Of a stretch of DNA of 64,000 bases, positions 1 to 11,693 are shown in pieces. The notes beneath the pieces are model-generated. The model made no database searches. It saw nothing but the letters and a program-made list of their open reading frames with translations, and was not told the DNA's origin. Made by a program: the position numbers and the translations under genes. Source of the stretch: Hemerocallis citrina (lineage: Eukaryota > Streptophyta > Magnoliopsida > Asparagales > Asphodelaceae); contig CM030363.1 in NCBI GenBank assembly GCA_017893485.1, forward strand, positions 179,378,935-179,442,934, given 5' to 3'. Position 1 is the first letter of the stretch; the number at the start of each line of letters is the position of its first letter.

Positions 1-2045
1 AATCCATATGCTATTTCACAACATCTCGACTCAAAACACAATTTAATAGTTTTCATCTACAGCCAAAAAACAGGGGAATAACTTAAACCACATGAAAACA
101 GCATACAAAGTCATTAATTAAATCCACGAAAATTCTGGGGTAATCCCCTATATGTATAGTCTCAAAATATAAATTTTCATATTTTTCCAGAAAGTATAGA
201 TATGTTTTAAAAAATAGAAAGTAGCACATAACACAGTTTTGATGGATCTGGAATTCTTCAACACTGCTGTACAAAATCATGCATATCTTGCACACAGCGC
301 ATCAAAGTCCACTTCCGCCAAAACGGGATGAAAGTATACACAATTAACCAAATTTCATATCTCACATGAAATATTCATACAGTAATTAGAAATATGGTGA
401 ACACGGCATTCAACATACAATCACACACAGTTTACAGCAAAAGCGATCTATAGAAAAGGATGTAAGACATCACTCAAAACTCATCTTTTAATTACCACAA
501 AAATCAGAGAACTACCTAACATCATGGTGAAACACTGGAAAAAATCTTGTGGCATGAAATTATGTCTAACTTGGATCTTGAAAATAAATTGGTGATAAAA
601 TCTACCCCGAAATGAATCTGGGAACTACCGGCATACAGTTACTAAAATAATCATAAATAATCCATACGAACTCCAAACAGGGTGAAATCAGTGAGATTAG
701 AAATTAGATTCAATTATCTACAAATTACTCAGAAATAGCCATGTTGAGATTCGGACTCTAATTCAGGTAAAACAACAATCAATCCAGTTCAATCCAAATT
801 TCCAGATTTCTCAACTAAACTTCAAAACGTCATAACTTCCTCAAAAATCATCCAAACTCTTCCAAATTCAAAACGCTGTCTACCCATGGTCCAAATATCA
901 AAATGGAGGGTATCTAACATGTCAAAATCTAGTATTTCTCATATGGGTGTTCAACATACATCGGGTACACAATATGTCGCATACGCGATCAAAATCGCGT
1001 TTGGGTGAATCTTAAGGCACAAACCTATCAAACTCCATGTCCTAAGTCGTCTATGGCTTGTTTTGAAAAATAGAGACGAAACCCACAATTAAAAACATGA
1101 TCTTTGTCCGTCTCTAGTCTCAACCTATCCTATGTGTGAACTTTCTACTTGTATCAACCTAAGAAATTTAAGTACAAGTTACTTGCCTTTTTGTGATGAC
1201 GAACGCGACGAATCCAAGCCTTTCAAAGAAAACCCACGAGCAAAATGCCTTCTAACGCGATTTCGAGCGAAACCCACGAACTAAACGCGCCAACGGTTGA
1301 TCTCTTTGACACACGATCCAAAGTGGGAGGTGCCCACAATACAAAACAGCAGGGAGAGGTGTAAAGGTGCTGTTTTGTGGAGGGTGGTGCTGGTTTGGTG
1401 CTTGCCGGCCACAAGAAGAAGGAGAGAGGAGGTAGAATCGAGGCGAAGTAGTATAGAAAGATGGAGAGGGAAGGTATGGGTGATCGGCCAAGGCAAGAGA
1501 GATCAAGGGGATGTCGGCCTAGGGTTGAAGAAGGCAGGCCGGGATGGATTCAAGTGGAGGCCGGTTTGGAATAGGAGAGGGAGAGAGAAAAATATTAGGA
1601 TTAGGGATTAATTAGTATTAGGGGTATATATAGGAGATCAAATGTGGGTTAATGGGTAGTGGATATCAATAGGAAACAATAGGTATACAATTGGTAATGG
1701 ATAATGGGTAGATTTCAAATGGAGATACAAAATACAATGAATCCTATAGCTTCTAAAAATCTCCTTAAGGCCAAAAATCTCAAATTGGTCAAAACTCTCC
1801 TAAAAATCCACCATGACACTAAAATAATATTTATACATGAACGGGATCAAGAAATTGAGAAAAAGAGCTCAAAATGTCGAAAAACGGCCAAACGGCGCAC
1901 AATCAACAAAAGGAGAACTGCCAGAAAAATATTATAGAATAAAGATAATTAATTTTATTGTTCCGAAAAATACAATGGAAAATAATAATTCACAAAAATG
2001 AAAAATACCCTCAAAAAAATACCAAAAGTGAAAAACAGGGGTTAA
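1..2045 (-). repeat. R1: partial Tekay-like LTR, running off the left edge
   Basis: Read on the minus strand, this stretch has the layout of the long LTRs of R3, R4 and R8. Its start at about 2045 resembles the R3 LTR start (CCTGTTTT after a TAAC). It has a TATA-like box at 1632-1625, a C-rich leader (about 1600-1200), a splice-donor-like site GGCAAGTAACTT at 1197-1186, and then about 1.2 kb of T-rich, non-coding DNA. It breaks the integrase frame of R2 at about 2045. The far end lies outside the window, so a target duplication cannot be checked. The short ORFs inside the C-rich part look like chance. The assignment rests on shared layout and short shared motifs, not on an alignment. Confidence 0.6.
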
Positions 2046-2880
2046 CTTAGGAGCAAGTTTGTGTGGGGTAGAACCTCGCAGAGAACTTTGCTTATATGGT
2101 TGGAGCTTTAAAAACACCAAATCACCAACAGCAAACACCCGTTCAGTCTTGTTCTTATCATAGAAGAACTTCATCTTCTCTTGAGCTTCCTTCAAATTAT
2201 CTCGAAGCAGTTTGAGTACAGCATCCCTCGACTGTAGAGCTTCTTCTATTGCTTGAATCTCAACGGTTCCAGGAACATATAGTGTAGGGCAAGGGGGTTT
2301 TCTCCCATAAACTGCCTCAAATGGCGATACTCCTGTTGAAGCATGCATGTTGGTATTATACCACCATTCAGCCCAAATTAACCATCGCACCCAATCTTTA
2401 GGATGTTGACTACACATACAGCGCAATTACATCTCCAAGGGTTTGTTCACAATCTCTGTCTGGCCATCCATTTGTGGGTGATAGGCGGTAGAATACTTCA
2501 AAGAACTGCCTGAGTTTGAAAAACTCCCTCCAAAAAGCACTTAGGAACACTATAACTCTGTCATTAACTACATTGGATGGCATCCCACGGAGTTTATAGA
2601 AATTGTCAATGAAATTTTGAGCTATGGCCTGAGCAGTGTAGGGGTGGGTCATGCTCATGAAATGAGCATATTTAGTGAGCCTATCCACAACCACAAAAAT
2701 CAATGACTTTCCCATGCTCTTGGGTAAAGCTTCGATGAAGTCCATGGAGATATCACTCCAAATTAACTTTGGAATTGGTAAGGGTGATAACAATCTTGCA
2801 GGGTGAATTGTCTCTCCTTTACTCCTTTGGAAAATCAAACATTCCCTCACAAATAGCTTGATGTCTCGGCTGATTCCTTG
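2046..2880 (-). pseudogene. R2 integrase remnant
   Basis: This is the Ty3/gypsy integrase, which would insert element cDNA into chromosomes. On the minus strand a piece at 2850-2410 holds the first catalytic Asp (SDISMDF) and a weakened second-Asp region (NDRVIVF). A frameshift near 2480 moves the third-residue region into the frame that continues at 2426-2046, where the post-catalytic part ends in a DLVFLKLQPY segment. The next conserved C-terminal residues are replaced by R1 sequence. It lies directly downstream of the R2 RNase H region. It cannot make a working enzyme because of the frameshift and the lost C terminus. Confidence 0.8.
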
Positions 2881-3726
2881 TCAAACAAATGACCTACGTA
2901 CTCTCTGCAGAGTTTTATGGAACCCTGAGTGCCCACCCTCTTTAGAAGCATGATTCTCCAAGAACACCACCCTCCGCAACTCAGTCGTTGGACTTAGGAT
3001 GATTTTTCCATGATAGTACCACACTCCTCCTTCCATTTTGTAATCTGCCGCAAAAATTTTCCCACTCTGCAATGTGTTAGCCAGGGAATGAAAGTAAGTA
3101 TCATTAACAACCATGAGTTTGATATCTGCTAACCACTGGGGAAGGATGAGGGTAATAGAATGAAAGGTGGCCCGGCCCTCCTGCCGTCTCGATAATCCAT
3201 CAGTTGCAGTGTTATCTTTTCCCTTTTTGTACTCAACTTTAAAATTGAAGCCCATCAACTTCCACAGCCACTTCTCCTGTATCTCATTGTTAATTCTCTG
3301 CTCTAAAATGTGCTTGATACTACGCTGATCAGTGTGGATCACAAGTTCTCTCCCTAGAAGATACTGCCACCAGTGTTTAATTGCTGATAGGATGGCAAAG
3401 ACTTCTTTCTCATAAGTGGACAGGGTTAAGGATCTTCCCTTCAAAGCTTGGCACATGTAGGCTAAGGGGTGACTCTCTTGCATAAGGACTGCTCCTATTC
3501 CAACTTGGAATGCATTAGTTTCAACGGCAGATTCTTTTGAAAAATTAGGCAGTCGAAGTACTGGGGTGGTTGTCATAGCTTCTTTGAGTTTGTTTAAAGC
3601 TTCCGTAGTAGCTTACAACCATTTGAAACAATTTTTCTTCAACAATTGAGTTAAGGGGACAGCTATACTCCCATAACCCTTCACAAATTTTCTATATTAC
3701 CCCATCAACCCCAAGAATCCCCTCAG
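2881..3726 (-). pseudogene. R2 RNase H and integrase zinc-finger region
   Basis: The frame at 3576-2881 (minus) encodes a gypsy RNase H: a first acidic residue lies in an ETNAFQVGIGAVL context, followed by the typical STYEKE and HTDQ segments, then a linker with DGLSRR, and the His pair (ENHASKEGGHSGFH) of the integrase HHCC finger at the end. The usual Asp of the first RNase H motif reads Glu. A stop near 2881 separates the His pair from the Cys pair, which lies in the integrase piece. The RT-RNase H linker at 3577-3726 contains a stop. RNase H would remove the RNA strand during reverse transcription. Dead copy. Confidence 0.8.
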
Positions 3727-5014
3727 CTACTTGATGGTATTGGGCTTTGGCCACTTTACCACTGCAGAGATCTTCTCCTGATCAACAACTATACCTTGTG
3801 AGTTAATTATATTCCCCAAGTATCCCACGGAGTTTCTTCCAAAGCTGCATTTACTCTCCTTTGCTACTAACTGATGTGTTTTTGACACCTCCAAGGCTAA
3901 CTTCAGATGCTGGGCATGAGATTTCACATCTCCACTGTAGATTAAAATATCGTCGAAGAACACTAAAACAAACTTCCTCAAATATTCTTTGAAGACTTCA
4001 TTCATCAAGCTCTGAAAGGTGGCTGGGGCATTTGAAAGCCTAAATGGCATCACCAAAAATTCATAGCGGCCTTGGTGAGTTCGAAATGCTATTTTGTGGA
4101 TATCACTCTCATTCACCCTAATTTGGTGATACCCTGAATGGCGATCAATCTTAGAGAAGATAGTAGCTCCATGGAGTTCATCAAGCAGTTCATCGCTGAC
4201 TGGTTTGGGAAACTTAACCTTTATAGTTTGAGAATTGAGAGCTCGGTAGTCAACACACATCCTCCGACTTCCATCTGCCTTTTTCACAAGAATAACTGGG
4301 GATGCATAGAAGCTACAACTATTTCTTATCAAGCCAGATTCAAGCATTTCTTTGATTTGCTTCTCAATTTCATTCTTATGGAATAAGGGTGTTTGTATGG
4401 CTTGATACATACAGGTTTAACACCATCCACTAGGGGTATCTGATGATCAATGTTTCTTCGGGGGGGAATACCAATGTGAGGAGAATAAACTTCTGGATAT
4501 TGGTTATGTGCAACTTGAATTTCCTCATGAATCTCAAGATTTTCTTTTGATTCATCTCCTGACAGCACACTTGAAGTTGCACAACACCCTTCACCTTCTT
4601 TACATTGCAGATGTACTATGAATGTTTGGCTTGAACTTTCTATTGCTTTAGGTAATTCCTCTATCTCAATCATTTGGATATGCTTCTCTTGCACTCCATA
4701 AAGAACCCTTGTTACCCCATTGAGATTGAACTCCATGGTCAAACAACTAAAATCCATTGCAACTCTCCCCCATCGATCTCAACCAATGAGCACTAGTACC
4801 ATTTGTGAAGGCCCCAAGGGTAAGATGAGTAGTTCTACCTGCAGTTGCACCCCTTGGACAGTGAATTCAACACTTTCAATTTTCCCTTCACTCATCATCA
4901 CCTCACCATTAGCAACTTTTACTTTAAATCTTGGCTCAGATAAAATACGTAACCCAGCCTTGTCAACTATATAAGGATCGATGTAATTATGAGTAGAGCC
5001 TGTATAATTAAAAT
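3727..5014 (-). pseudogene. R2 protease and reverse transcriptase
   Basis: Minus-strand reading. The protease region starts beside the R3 insertion at about 5014 with GSTHNYID, followed by an LVLIG-type segment near 4790. The catalytic Asp is absent: comparing the reading frame across the R3 insertion implies a 1-nt loss just before GSTHN. The frame at 4757-4329 leads into the RT, and 4410-3727 is an open RT palm covering the SRRMCVDYR segment, the Asp in [11 protein letters not shown], and an intact FFDD catalytic box near 3965. The RT is cut by a stop near 3727. The role would be Gag-Pol processing and cDNA synthesis. The single long RT frame is the best-preserved part of R2. Confidence 0.85.
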
Positions 5015-8000
5015 GTTCATGTAACTCTTGTTTTCCGTTGCTTGTATTTTTGTATTGTATTTTTCGTCCCAGTGTATTCTATATGATTGTATTCTTTCAT
5101 TTTTTCCGAACCGTGTATTTGTTCTCCATTCTCAATATAAATTCATCTATTGTTTTGTCGTCTGTGATTTGATCTTTTTTTATTCAATTTGTCTGCCAAT
5201 TATTTTTGAATGTTTTGTTAATTCTAATCTATTTCATTTCTTGCCTAATTACTTATTCATTTGTTTCCTGCCTTATTGGGTCCGATTTTTAGCCAGGCTA
5301 TCCTATTTGAACTCTTCTATCCATCCTACTAGATCCTAGCCCGCTATCCAATACCCTCTTCTTTTATCCAGTCTTCCCCAGATATTTCTTCACGTTCTCC
5401 ATCTGCCTAACAAGCAGATCATGCCTCTCCCTATCTTCTCTTGATTCTTCAAATCCCCACTTACCCTAAATCTCATTATTAAACCCCAACAAAAATGTTA
5501 TACTCCTATCTCTAGTCTCTATCTCCTAAACCCTAATTCTACTACCTCATTCCTCTCTCTGCCCCCGACCTGCCCCCGCCGGCCTACCCACTCCTGGCGC
5601 CGACGCACTGCGCCTCTGCATGCCTCGACCTCCCATGGCCAGCGCCCTCGCGACCCCCCGTCGCTACTGCACCATATACCACCACGGCAGCAACCCCCTA
5701 TCTCCCCTTCTCCTCCCGAAGTCGCATCACCATCCCACCGTGATGCCCCTCTCGGCCTTCCCCACTTTCGACGCCAGCTACCTCCTAGCGCCCCCGTCCT
5801 TCCGTCGCAGTGCACCCCCCCTATGGGCTGCCATTGCTTTCTGTGCATGCGGTTGATCTCCTAGGGCATCTACCCATCCATTCGTGATCATCTCGTCAAG
5901 ATCCGTTTGTGTTGTGTTCGTTGCTCGGGATCCATTTCCGTTATTCTCTTTCCATCGGATTCGTCGGCTACCATAAGGCAAGTAACTTGTATAATTTTTG
6001 TTGTATATACAAGTACAAAATACTGCCTGTAGTCTCACTTTTGTTTTTGGATTTGTTCTCATGAAGATCTCTTGTTAAATCTTGATCCATTCGTTGACTC
6101 ATTCGTACTCTTGATCCATCATATTTAGTTGTCACACACACGACATGAAAATAATCTAGATCTAACTAGACTTTTGATGCATGTATGTATGTTGCTTCGT
6201 GATCCATGATGTGTTGGGTATTTGTTGCATGCTTGGTGTATTAGTTGTGTTGTCTTGTGATAGACTTGTTAAATACCCATACCATGTTGTTTTGAATATC
6301 TAATATACCATGTTTTGCATTATATTCTAATTTGGATTTATTGCATATGAGTTGTTTGATTAAATGCATGAGAAGAGTTTTCGTTTTGCTGCTGCCCTAT
6401 TTTGGTTCAGTATTTTAGACTCTGTTAAGGTCAGTAAATCAAACTATTTTGTGAATATGATTTGTAGGCCTCGTTATCTATTTTTCAGAACTTTCGACAG
6501 ATCTTAGTTTCGATTTGTGATGTGTGAGTTATTGCTGTTTTACTGCAGCTGTGTTGAAATTTCCAGATTCTGTTTTATGAAATTGCTGTATAGTTATCTA
6601 TTTAAAACTAATGTTAAAAGTGAGGTTTGGATCTAATATTTTTTTGTGTATGACTAGACATGACTGGTATCAACCCCAATTTCTTTTAGATTTAATTAAT
6701 TACTTTTATGATTTATTCCATGCTTGTGAACAAACCAATATTTTTCCAAACTGCATGCTATTCAGTAAAGAACCATATTTTCAACCTGTTTTCACTCGCG
6801 GTCGATCAAAACTTTGTGAATATGAAATGTAGCTTTTTGTGTCTATTTTACAACCCTTTTTACGGATTTGGATTTCAAGTTATACTTTGTGATCTATCAC
6901 TGTTTTAGCACTGCTATGTCTAAAATTTCATATTCATAAACTTGCTGTACCTTTCTGTTTTTTTTAAATTTATTTAACTATGCTATCTGTAATGGAATAT
7001 TATAAAAATTTATTTACTGATACTAGACATACTAGGGAATCTTTCAGATTTTTCTTAGATTTAATCAGTAAGTTTTTATGCTATTCTCATGCTGATAAAT
7101 ACAACTTTGCAATTCCTGGTTGAACATGAATTCTGTATAAAACGCTGTTTTGAGCCCTGTTTCTGTAGTTGTTATATGACTTGTGTATATGTGATGGATT
7201 CGATCGAATTTCTATTTTCTAGATTTTCTGGCAGATCCAGATTTGCATTCTTGTGGCAATGGGAATCTTGGTTTTGGTACAGTCATGTCTTGCTGTCCAG
7301 AATTGAAAGTCTCGTTGTCCTAGCTCTTATGAGTTGTTTGTCACATGTTCATGTTTCTGTCCGACCTGAACCTGTCTCTTGATCTTACCATGTTCTTCTT
7401 GCCATGTTTTGTGCACGTATGCCTTTTCTGATAATAATAACCAGTAAAGGGAAAGACCTTAGTAGTGGACAATATAGGTATGTGTACTCAGAATGGGGCC
7501 CGTGTTTTCCACTTTATGTTTGATTCATGAACCTGTTTTACTTTATGTTGATTTATGAACCTGTTGTACTTTATGCTTTTATTCATGAACCTGTTATGTT
7601 ACTACCTGATTCATGAACATGTTACCTGTTGTTACCTGTGCATGACGCCTGAGTACACGGCCTTATAGAAATCCACCACTAGATTTAAACGTAAATTGCA
7701 TGTATGTAGCAACCATGTGGTAAAATTTGAGATGCATGAAGTGCTACCTAGATAGAATTAAATATAAAACTTGAGAATTACATGATCACTTGACACCTGT
7801 TACATGTTTACTTGTACATGCTACTTGACACCTGTTATATGTTTACCTGCTTGCATGCTACCCGATACCTATCACATGTTACATGGACCCTATTATCTTA
7901 TCATGCTACTTGATTCTATTTCTTGGTTATGTGTTAGATACTCTATTTTGCTGTCACATCCATTCTCTGCTTATTCAGTACTTGTTCTTGCTCCTACTCT

Positions 8001-8105
8001 GTATCTTTGTTATTCATTTTTTTTACTTATTGCCTGCACTACAAGCGGCCCGTAACTTATATTGACGGGCGTTTTGTTTCTTTCTGCAATTTGTTAAACT
8101 TGCAG

Positions 8106-11100
8106 TGTAACTACCGTTTCCACTATTTTTCATTTTTCCCCTTTTGTAATATTTTATTTGAAATTGAATAAAATACTCTGTTTTTGCTTCTTGATTATTT
8201 TAATTTAATCTTGTTCATGGAATTCTTCATTCTTGTTGATTGAGCTATTCTTGTTGTTCCTACTTTCTTCTATTCAATTGTGGATTTTTTTTTTGAACCC
8301 TATTGATTTGGATATATCTCTTATTGAACCCTAAAACCCAATTTCATTTATTCTTGACCCAAATCCGCTATTATTGGACCCAAATTTACTAACCCAGTAC
8401 CCTAATTGTACCCTATAAATACAACTCTACTGCAAACCCTAAAAATAGCACAATTCTGAAACCCTAGCCGCCTATTCTCTTTCTCTCTCCTCTGTGTTTC
8501 TCTTTCCCCGAATTTTCGCCCAAACAGCGAAGCAGCACTGTTCATCTTCCCCACCGAAACCCACCGTTGGACCTCCTTCTCCGGCCGTTCTCCGGTGACC
8601 ACTCCCACGTCGCCGCTCCCTCCGGCAACCCTCTCCTAGATCAGCCCCCGAAACCCCCTTTTTCCTCCTTCCCTGCTTCGCTCGACAACAAAAGAACCTA
8701 AAAACCCCGGGCTTTCTTCCATGTTTCGATTGCTCAATGGCAACCACCAGCGCCACCCGCCGTTGCGTTGACCTCGACCGTCGACGCCGCCCCTAGCACC
8801 GCCGCTCCTGGCCGACGCTCTCTTTTGCTGTCGTTGCTGCCTTGTCTCTTTGTGTACTGTTGCAGTGCTGTATTTTGTTGGGTTCTCTTTGTACACATGT
8901 TTTGCACGTGTTCTATTGTGTTAGTTCGTGGGTTCGTTGTTCCGGGATTCTTATCCCGTTATTCTTGGTATTCAAATTCACCAATTATAAGGCAAGTTAC
9001 TATCCTCTTCAATTGTTAATTGTATCAAATTCAAGTTTTGTTGAAACTCTTGCAAGTAGATCCCTTGTTTATCGTATTATACTTTGTTCATCTCTTCGTT
9101 GGGTATATTGAGGGTTTACACGAGCTAACCCCAATATTCTTGACATTGTGCCATTTTTGACTCTAAAGATTGAAACTTTCATGCATTCATGTAGAGTTGA
9201 TAATAGGGTTAATCGTATAATCATGACACACATAAATTATTGTAGAAATAATTGTTAGGTTGTATGTTTGGTTGATGATAAATTGATGTATGAGTATGTT
9301 CTAATTTTATTCATCTTGTTTTCGTACCCATCAAGCTGATTACACAATTTATTCACTAAAGAATCGATACCCATCATGTTTAATTATTTTATTTTCAAGA
9401 AAACTACACAAATCCTGTATATTGCTTGTTGACCTATATATTGACTGTCATTTTTGAACCAGTAAATGATCTTAAAACGAATTACTTTCTGAATATGAAT
9501 TGTATCCTTATCTTTCTAGTTTCCAAAACATCTTGAATTTCTTAATTCCGAGTTTTGTAGCAAAAGTTATGCCCATTTTACTATAGCTGTGTTTTTGTTT
9601 TCAAATTTTCAGATTCTTATATCTTTCACGCTTAAACAGTAAAAATATTGATCAAATGATAAAATTTTAATCTGAAAATTTCCAAATTGTTGCTTAACAT
9701 GTTTAAGAGTCTAGAAAATATTTTTAATGAATTTAATATTGGGTTTTTGCTGATTCTAAAATTAAAACAACAAGATGTCGAATTTCTGCCTGAACATTAA
9801 ATCTGTAAAGAATAGTGTTTTTGACCTAGCTACTGTTGTCGAAATTTGAACTTTAAATATGCGTTGGAACCGTGTGGAAGTATAGTTTCTATAATTTCTG
9901 ACGGATTCAACTTTTGATTTCTGAGTCAGCGGAAAACTGCGTTTTTGTAGAGACTGCGCTTGTTGTCCAGAATTTTACTTTTGAGTTTTAATATATTAAT
10001 TGTCCTATATCATAGTATTGCATGAATTAAAGTGTGTATGTTGCATTGCATTATCCTAGTGTGTCATTTTCATCATTTTTATTTTTCTATCTTGGTTATC
10101 GTCCTATTTTTCTCATATTGATACTATTGTTCATCTCATGTTTTAAATTGCATAATGTATTGTTGCATTGATAAAATAATTAATAAGCTGGGGTTTAAGA
10201 GATTGACTAGAGTAGTTGATGATATAGGGACTGTACTCGGATGATGGCCCATGATTATTACTGTTATCGTCATCATGTACGAATGTTATTACTGCAATCG
10301 TCATCGTGTAAGAAATTATGCATGGCCCATGTTATTACCGTTATTGTCATCATACCCAGTACATGAACTATAAAATCTATCACTTAAGTCTAAACGAAAT
10401 TGATTGTATGCATCGAACCTGTAGTATGGGATGCAGTAGTACATGCATAGGTTAGGATTAAAATGATTAATAGACATAAGGAATGACACATCATCAACAA
10501 TGCATATTGTTCATCATTGTTCCTATTTATATTCAATATTGTCTAAGTGTTATTGATATTAACCGTTAATTACCATTACCGAATATTGAATCATTGTTAC
10601 ACTGTTGCATTGATTACCATGTTATTGATTATTACTATCGTGCCATGTTATTGATTCCTATTGATCAATTGATTTATTGTTATACCGTTATTCCATTGTT
10701 CCATGCTTTTCTACTTGTTGTCATTGACTTGCTCTAAGGATAATTTTTCTCCTCTTTTTAGATGAAGTGTATACAGGTAATGAAGGAGAATTGCCTGCTG
10801 GAATTGGAGAACAAACATTCTGAAGACTACTACTTTCTAATTGCTTATTGCTTTAATAAACTTAATGTATTGAGACTTGTTATTATTTTGGATTGGATTA
10901 TTATTGTTTTGGGCTTATGTCCCGGATTTTATTATTGTTTCCAGACGTTGGATTATTATTATTGTATTTGGATATTTTTATTGCTTCATTCCAAGTACTA
11001 TTGTTCATGAGATTATTATTATTGCATGCGCATTTGTTCTGTATTGATTATATTGTTGAGTTAATCGAATAAACAGCTTATGGGTGACGTTAGTCATTCG

Positions 11101-11154
11101 CTGGACCAATGTTATGTGCTCGTATTTCGTATTTTTGGAAAGCAGGGCGTGACA
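8106..11154 (+). repeat. R4: solo LTR, Tekay-like
   Basis: A 3049-bp sequence starting TGTAACTACC and ending GGGCGTGACA, flanked by the exact duplication TGCAG (8101-8105 and 11155-11159), interrupts the R3 5' LTR. It has no internal domain, PBS or second LTR, so it is a solo LTR left by recombination between two LTRs. A TATA box (CTATAAATA, 8413-8421) is followed by a C-rich leader, a donor-like GGCAAGT at 8991-8997, 2 kb of T-rich DNA and a terminal stem-loop at 11074-11103. Its end resembles the end of R8, pointing to one family. No coding region. Confidence 0.9.
11074..11103 (+). other. R4 terminal LTR stem-loop
   Basis: A 7-bp stem (GGGTGAC with GTCATTC, two G-T wobbles) closes a GTTA loop and is enclosed by CAGC and GCTG with TTAT bulged on the 5' side. 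It lies 51 bases before the LTR end. The same fold with different paired bases occurs in R3 and R8. Confidence 0.6.
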
Positions 11155-11449
11155 TGCAGACTTTGGTAATCAGCTGCCCGAAGGAGTAAGTGACCAAGTA
11201 TTCTAGACTGGCTGGAGTTTCTTGCTTTAGTTTATTTCATGTTTTTGAATAAATTGTAATTGCTACATAGATTTTGTATTGGGCATTTTTGTCCCAGGAT
11301 TTATGTCTTGTTTTCAGACCTGATTATTTGAGATTAAGTATTCTTGTTTTCAAGTAATCCTGTTGGTTCCGTTAATTTACTCATGCTTGCGTGGTTGGTT
11401 ATTTCCTGTATATCTCTTGTTATTCATGTATATGTTGTAAAGATCCTTA

Positions 11450-11479
11450 CAGCTTATGAATGGTGAAAACCATTCGCTG
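11450..11479 (+). other. R3 terminal LTR stem-loop
   Basis: A perfect 7-bp stem (GAATGGT with ACCATTC) closes a GAAA tetraloop and is enclosed by CAGC and GCTG with TTAT bulged. It is 45 bases before the LTR end and 56 before the PBS, so it would sit in the leader of the genomic RNA. The R3 3' LTR has a changed version near 33595-33617. Confidence 0.65.
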
Positions 11480-11534
11480 GACTTGTGTCGCCCCGTATTC
11501 CTTTTTGGGATGCGGGACGTGGCAGGATTTTTAG

Positions 11535-11547
11535 TGGTATTAGAGCC
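11535..11547 (+). other. R3 primer-binding site (tRNA-iMet type)
   Basis: TGGTATTAGAGCC, one change from the usual plant TGGTATCAGAGCC, starts ten bases after the LTR end at 11524. It would pair with the 3' end of initiator-Met tRNA to prime minus-strand synthesis. Confidence 0.85.
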
Positions 11548-11693
11548 AGGTTTGGCTAATGTATTAGTTTGACTAATATGTTAGACAAGTTTGGCTCAAT
11601 CAGGATTGGTTCAATAATACACAGATCATGCATTACATGAACGAATTGTAATCAACTTGATCTGGATGCTAATTGTTTTGGTTTGTTCAGGCC

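Larger units (their letters stand above)
5020..11524 (+). repeat. R3 5' LTR (interrupted by R4)
   Basis: The LTR proper is 5020-8105 plus 11160-11524 (about 3451 bp) and matches 30206-33677 along its whole length with many point changes and small indels, so the element is old. Layout: AT-rich U3, a C-rich leader at about 5500-5870 that contains CTAAACCCTAA-type sequence, a GC splice-donor-like site at 5978, about 2 kb of T-rich non-coding DNA, and a stem-loop at 11450-11479 shortly before the LTR end. Short ORFs on either strand in the C-rich part are not conserved as proteins and are not called. TSD base block GTTCA is at 5015-5019. Confidence 0.9.
5978..11690 (+). other. Predicted R3 leader intron (GC-AG)
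   Basis: The donor-like AAG|GCAAGT lies in the 5' LTR (GC at 5978-5979) and the acceptor TTTGTTCAG ends at 11690, three bases before the gag ATG at 11694. A CTAAT branch-like motif lies about 20 bases before the acceptor. Without R4 the intron would be about 2.66 kb and would remove the T-rich LTR part, the stem-loop and the PBS. The donor motif is kept in the R3 3' LTR (31168) and in equivalent places in R1, R4 and, as GT, R8. Splicing is inferred from sequence only. Confidence 0.45.

Noticed and set aside
5519..5856. GC-rich ORFs on both strands in the R3 LTR leader (similar ones at 8402-8896, 25299-26279, 30696-31081, 44021-44586, 48659-49001, 52003-52345, 60264-60590)
   Set aside because: All lie in C-rich LTR leaders, overlap on opposite strands, are low-complexity (Arg/Pro/Ser/Gly), and recur only because LTRs are repeated.
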